Assembly (NCBI GenBank): GCA_002708885.1
Contig: PAPL01000011.1
Location: 1-10,150 of the forward strand
Source: Verrucomicrobiales bacterium
GTDB lineage: Bacteria; Verrucomicrobiota; Verrucomicrobiia; Verrucomicrobiales; DEV007
DNA: 10,150 bases
Direction of reading: 5' to 3'
The notes beneath the pieces were generated by a model. It made no database searches. It worked only from the letters and a program-made list of their open reading frames with translations, and was not told the DNA's origin. The translations under genes and the position numbers were made by a program. This document shows positions 7,160 to 10,150 of this stretch, one piece after another. The stretch's first letter is position 1. Each line of letters opens with the position of its first letter.

Positions 7160-9970
7160 ACCGCCTCCAGGACCAGAAAGATACAGGTCCATGATTTCGT
7201 CAGCATTTCCCGCAGCCCCATAAATCTGAGCCTCGTGGATCAGTGCGTCAAGTGCTCCAGGTCCTCCGGGCATACGGTTACCGTGCCGTTTTCCAAAGAT
7301 AATTTCGGCGTCTCCGGTGGGCCACGTTCTCAAGTTACCTGCATTGTAGGATCCAATTTCCTCACCATTTCGGTAACCGGCTACTTTTACCTGTCCACCA
7401 CCAATGTCTTCGTAAGTAATTGCCATCATGACTTCCTCGCCGGTGACCGTTTCCTCGCCCCCAGGATTAAAGTCTTGAGTCCTTCGGAAATGACTGCTGC
7501 CGTTCATCCAGCGATTGGGTTGGCGTTCTGCGAAGATGATCCCATCGAACTGATCCGCTGTCACTTTATCAAGAGTAATGACTGAACCGGCTTTTGTGAG
7601 TTCTGATAGGCTCTCCATAGTGAACCATGATACGAGAGTCTTATTGGTGATTTCGGGTCCCTGATATTCTCCTGATGTCCATGCCCATCCGGAGGCAGTC
7701 GTTCCGGATCCATTCACATCTAGCGAACCATCAGCAATTTGTGCATCCCCTTCGAGTTTCAGGTCAGGAAAATTACCCATTAGATCTGTAAGTTCTTCCC
7801 CATCCTCAAAGGTCCAGTGACCGATTACTGCTTCACTGAATGGTGGTGGCGGCGGGTCGTCCGGGTCATTAGGATCACTGAATGGATTAGTTATTTCATC
7901 TCCATCCAAGATGCCGTCACCATCTGAGTCGGCTTTTTTTGGCAAAGTGCCGGTGTCATCAGTACTGACAAACTTTCCGGTTCCCGTTTCGACGCCGTCC
8001 AGGAGTCCGTCCTCGTCCGTGTCCGCCTTGTCCGGCTTGGTCTTGGATTCAAATTCCTCTAAGTTACTTAGTCCGTCCTCATCAGGATCGGCTTCAGGAT
8101 CATCTACCCCGTACTTATCCTCCCAATAGTCAGGCAGTCCATCATTATCATCATCATCCATAGTGGCACCGATGGGGCTGACTCCTTCCGCAAGGGCTAG
8201 GATAGAACCTTCCGGGAGAGCTTCCCGCCAGATTGCCACATCATCCAGCTCTCCATTGAATTGTGATTCTCCATTATTTCTGGCTCCCAGAACAAGTGTT
8301 CCTCCGCCATTTGGGGCACGCTGTCCCTGCGGCCCACCGTCCAGCTCTCCATTCAAGTAAATCGTTGCCGTATCACTTTCCCCGTCATATACCCAAGCTG
8401 CATGGACCCATTCGTCTCTAGCCAGAACGGTATTAGCGTTCCAATCCGCGCCCCAGTGCGCGCTGTGCAGGCGCCCACCATTGCGGATACCGTTATGTAT
8501 GCCCTGATTTGTTTGTCCCCAGATAAAGCCCTGCCCTCCCGCGGATCCGATCGGTTTGAGCCAGCAAGCAAATGTATAGCTTCCGTCCCCAAAGTCCCTA
8601 ATCATGGAGTTCATGTCGAGGCCTGGAAAATCAATGTGCCCTCCGTTGAAACTGGCTCCGGTCTCCGGCGTTGACCCTCCCGGGGCCCCATCAACGTCGA
8701 TACTAACCTGACCGTCAATTTCTCCGTCCAGAGCATTTTCGCTCAGATCAGCAGCATCTTCTTCGAAGCCCAAATAAAGAAATGGCTGAGGCAATGCGCC
8801 CTTACTGTTTTCATCGTTCGGATCTGTTCCGCCGACAATTTCACCACCATCAGCATAACCGTCCCCGTCCGTATCCGCATTATTTGGATCAGTTCCTGTA
8901 TTATTTTTATCGACCAACTCACCGGTCCCGGTTTCAACGCCATCTAGGAGTCCGTCCTTATCTGTGTCGGCATTTTTCGGATCAGTTCCTGTATTTGTAG
9001 CACTGACGAAGGTTCCAGTATTGGTTTCGACTCCGTCTTTCAAACCATCTTCATCAGTGTCTGCTTTTTTGGGGTCAGTTCTATTTTCAAGTTCATCCGC
9101 ATTAGTGAGTCCGTCCTCGTCCGGATCCCCTTCAGGGCCGTTATTTTTATCGATCGAACCATTGTCTTCAGTGTCCAGTCCGAACTTGTCCTCCCAGTAA
9201 TCAGGTAAGCCATCCTCGTCCTCATCGACATTGCCTCTTCCGCCCGGACTCACACCGTTGGCCAAAGCTTCGATTTGGTCATCAGACAATACTTCCTGCC
9301 ATATGGCCAAATCATCGATGCTTCCAATGTAGCTTTCTCCTCCTCCGTTCCGGGCTCCAATGATGAGGGGTCCGCCGCCGTTAGGACCTTGCTGATTAGT
9401 CAATTCTGAGTCGAATACGCCATTCACATAAATTGCTCCCCGGTTATTATCCGCATCGTATGTGAAAGTCGTGTGTGCCCATTCGTCCGGGTTTAATCTT
9501 TGTTGGCCCCTGAAGTCTGATCCCCAGTGAGCGTGGTAAAGATTTCCGCCTCTGAATCCATGATGGATTCCTTGACTGCCTTGACCAAAGTAAAAACGGT
9601 CACCATTAAAAGATGCCTGATCTGGCTTGATCCAGCAAGCCATGGTGTAGCTGGCTTCAATTCCTTGGTCACGGTTGCCAAATTCGGTTGGCACGTCAAC
9701 GGTGGGGACCGAAAGGTTTCCACCGCTGAACTGTCCTGCGCCTGAAGGAGTTGAACCAGACGGAGCACCAGAAACGCCTAACGTGACGTTCCCGTTGACA
9801 TTACCTTCGTGCTCGTTGCCACTGGAATCGGCAACTGTTGGCGCACCTGCTTCGTCCTCAAAATCATAGTAGAGGAATGGCTCCGGCAATTGTGCACTTG
9901 CATTCATGCTTAGCTTTATAAGTAAGGAGGAGCAAAAAATTATTAGAGTGATGTTGGTTCTTGCTTTCAT
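6926..9970 (-). CDS. Large secreted LamG / thrombospondin type 3 repeat protein
   Basis: The protein has 1014 residues. Residues 1-27 form a Sec signal peptide (hydrophobic LIIFCSSLLIKL, cleavage near ASA-Q). LamG1 spans about 29-245, thrombospondin type 3 (TSP3) block 1 248-388, LamG2 393-598, TSP3 block 2 605-702, a proline run (PPPPP, 706-710), LamG3 712-935, and a C-terminal beta-rich module 938-1013 (FTLEWNSKPNKTYSLYYS). The TSP3 blocks are built on DxDxDGLxD loops that bind calcium in known relatives. LamG1-TSP3 and LamG2-TSP3 are diverged copies of one unit; LamG3 is a different subtype. No catalytic domain, transmembrane segment after the signal, LPxTG or PEP-CTERM motif is visible. 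The likely role is a surface or secreted glycan-binding or adhesive scaffold, which is inferred. It is the first gene of the co-directional set, 185 bp upstream of the DUF1549/1553 gene. The ribosome-binding site is weak (AATAAAGACC before the ATG). Confidence 0.93.
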   Translation of the reverse strand: MKARTNITLIIFCSSLLIKLSMNASAQLPEPFLYYDFEDEAGAPTVADSSGNEHEGNVNGNVTLGVSGAPSGSTPSGAGQFSGGNLSVPTVDVPTEFGNRDQGIEASYTMACWIKPDQASFNGDRFYFGQGSQGIHHGFRGGNLYHAHWGSDFRGQQRLNPDEWAHTTFTYDADNNRGAIYVNGVFDSELTNQQGPNGGGPLIIGARNGGGESYIGSIDDLAIWQEVLSDDQIEALANGVSPGGRGNVDEDEDGLPDYWEDKFGLDTEDNGSIDKNNGPEGDPDEDGLTNADELENRTDPKKADTDEDGLKDGVETNTGTFVSATNTGTDPKNADTDKDGLLDGVETGTGELVDKNNTGTDPNNADTDGDGYADGGEIVGGTDPNDENSKGALPQPFLYLGFEEDAADLSENALDGEIDGQVSIDVDGAPGGSTPETGASFNGGHIDFPGLDMNSMIRDFGDGSYTFACWLKPIGSAGGQGFIWGQTNQGIHNGIRNGGRLHSAHWGADWNANTVLARDEWVHAAWVYDGESDTATIYLNGELDGGPQGQRAPNGGGTLVLGARNNGESQFNGELDDVAIWREALPEGSILALAEGVSPIGATMDDDDNDGLPDYWEDKYGVDDPEADPDEDGLSNLEEFESKTKPDKADTDEDGLLDGVETGTGKFVSTDDTGTLPKKADSDGDGILDGDEITNPFSDPNDPDDPPPPPFSEAVIGHWTFEDGEELTDLMGNFPDLKLEGDAQIADGSLDVNGSGTTASGWAWTSGEYQGPEITNKTLVSWFTMESLSELTKAGSVITLDKVTADQFDGIIFAERQPNRWMNGSSHFRRTQDFNPGGEETVTGEEVMMAITYEDIGGGQVKVAGYRNGEEIGSYNAGNLRTWPTGDAEIIFGKRHGNRMPGGPGALDALIHEAQIYGAAGNADEIMDLYLSGPGGGTALEFTNISYNNDDGNFTLEWNSKPNKTYSLYYSLDLSDWEADIDDSIESEGETTSYSFEHPEGKEARKIFFKVIAQ
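7166..7837 (-). other. LamG3 domain of the LamG/TSP3 protein
   Basis: Residues 712-935 open with AVIGHWTFEDGEELTD and close with HEAQIYGAAGNADEIMDLY, the ends of a LamG jelly roll. The core (FDGIIFAERQPNRWMNGS, EIIFGKRHG) matches the LamG insert of the adjacent DUF1549/1553 protein. It lacks the GIHxG and PNGGG segments shared by LamG1 and LamG2, so it is a different subtype. Confidence 0.82.
7865..8026 (-). repeat. TSP3-type calcium-binding repeats, block 2
   Basis: Residues 649-679 repeat the same 31-residue plan as block 1 (ADTDEDGLLDGVETGTG, then a variable part ending TGTLPKK), followed by a short terminal unit ADSDGDGILDGDE (680-692). This block carries one full unit against two in block 1. 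It is followed by an acidic and proline linker (DPNDPDDPPPPPF) before LamG3. Confidence 0.82.
8813..9064 (-). repeat. TSP3-type calcium-binding repeats, block 1 (31-residue period)
   Basis: Residues 303-333 and 334-364 are two near-identical 31-residue units on the plan ADTDxDGLxDGVETxTG, then about seven variable residues, then NTGTDPxN. A shorter third unit (365-386) begins ADTDGDGYADGGE. Each unit opens with a DxDxDG loop expected to hold calcium. The 31-residue period, with an insertion after the DGVETxTG helix, is longer than the short TSP3 units seen elsewhere. Confidence 0.85.
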
Positions 9971-9989
9971 TGGTCTTTATTGTGTTTCT

Positions 9990-10010
9990 ATCTGAAAGAT
10001 ATTTTCAGAT
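9990..10010 (-). promoter_or_regulatory. Perfect 8-bp inverted repeat in the leader of the LamG gene
   Basis: ATCTGAAA and TTTCAGAT form perfect 8-bp arms around the 5-base spacer GATAT, beginning 19 bases upstream of the ATG at 9970. As DNA it could be an operator for a dimeric regulator; as RNA it would be a small AT-rich hairpin close to the ribosome-binding region. Function is not shown. Confidence 0.4.
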
Positions 10011-10036
10011 GTTTCGCGTGTCGCATGTCTTAACAC

Positions 10037-10087
10037 AGTGACTCGACCTTTATGCAGTGCACACCAAAAAATCCTCACAGAGTCACT
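10037..10087 (-). promoter_or_regulatory. Separated inverted repeat upstream of the LamG gene
   Basis: AGTGACTC (10037-10044) and GAGTCACT (10080-10087) are perfect 8-bp inverted copies 35 bp apart, lying 67-117 bp upstream of the ATG. The placement fits a pair of regulator half-sites or a looped stem. The 180 bp upstream of this gene hold no reading frame of note. Confidence 0.3.
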
Positions 10088-10112
10088 AAATTCAGATATA
10101 AATCAATTTGCA

Positions 10113-10118
10113 TGTCAA
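10113..10118 (-). promoter_or_regulatory. Candidate -35 box (TTGACA) upstream of the LamG gene
   Basis: A consensus TTGACA lies on the minus strand about 143 bases before the ATG. The sequence 16-18 bases downstream (around CTGAAT) is a poor -10, and TATATC lies too close at 12 bases. It is therefore only a weak promoter candidate, and the true promoter could lie elsewhere in the leader. Confidence 0.2.
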
Positions 10119-10150
10119 TACTGAAAATTTTAAATATAGATTTTTCATAC

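Larger units (their letters stand above)
7865..9889 (-). repeat. Diverged tandem duplication of a LamG + TSP3 module
   Basis: Residues 28-390 and 393-702 of the LamG protein follow the same order. Each starts with LP(E/Q)PFLY followed by (D/G)FE, passes GAP(S/G)GSTP, ACW(I/L)KP, QGIH(H/N)G, H(A/S)AHWG or similar, PNGGG and GARN, then ANGVSPGG or AEGVSPIG, and enters DGLPDYWEDK(F/Y)G before the TSP3 loops. The second copy has a shorter TSP3 block. The DNA of the two copies has drifted well apart, so the duplication is not recent. Confidence 0.88.

Noticed and set aside
7865..9064. Regularly spaced repeats resembling a CRISPR array or minisatellite.
   Set aside because: They are in-frame codons of TSP3 repeats (DTDxDGLxDG), diverged at the DNA level, with no unique spacers and no cas genes.
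7235..9200. Plus-strand frames rich in Ser and Pro opposite the LamG/TSP3 gene.
   Set aside because: They are the antisense of Asp/Gly-rich repeat codons and have no independent start signal or known domain.

Overview
The window reads as chromosomal DNA from a member of the Planctomycetota-Verrucomicrobiota group, most likely a Verrucomicrobiota bacterium. The evidence is the gene content. DUF1501, DUF1549/DUF1553 and the propeller-plus-HEAT 'PVC-type' dehydrogenase are expanded families typical of that group. The C-terminal module of the large LamG protein resembles a secretion/anchoring-type tail that I associate with Verrucomicrobiota. Genus cannot be judged from the sequence. I see no rRNA, tRNA, CRISPR array, transposase, integrase or phage gene.

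All five genes lie on the minus strand, so transcription runs from high to low coordinates. (1) 9970-6926: a secreted 1014-residue protein with three LamG-like domains and two blocks of thrombospondin type 3 (calcium-binding) repeats. (2) 6740-4056: a secreted DUF1549/DUF1553 protein with a CxxCH haem-type motif and an inserted LamG domain. (3) 4053-2638: a Tat-type secreted DUF1501 protein of the alkaline phosphatase/sulfatase-like superfamily. (4) 2583-2209: a small single-domain cupin without a signal peptide. (5) 2143 to beyond position 1: a secreted six-bladed propeller dehydrogenase-like protein with HEAT-like repeats and the start of a chitobiase-type C-terminal domain, cut by the window edge. 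Gene 5 is open through the left edge, and I translated it by hand to define it.

Genes 2 and 3 are 2 bp apart. The gaps after genes 3 and 4 are about 54 and 65 bp, with no hairpin that looks like a terminator. Genes 2 to 5 are therefore probably one transcript. Gene 1 is separated by 185 bp that hold an imperfect hairpin and a TATAAT box, so it may be a separate unit in the same direction.

The most notable point is that the LamG domain inserted in gene 2 is clearly the same subtype as the third LamG domain of gene 1. This ties the surface lectin-like protein to the DUF1549/1553 protein. A reasonable but unproven reading is a locus for handling a complex carbohydrate outside the cytoplasm, with binding by LamG domains, redox chemistry through haem-carrying proteins, a sulfatase-fold enzyme, and a cupin inside the cell. 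No stretch longer than 300 bases lacks a gene.
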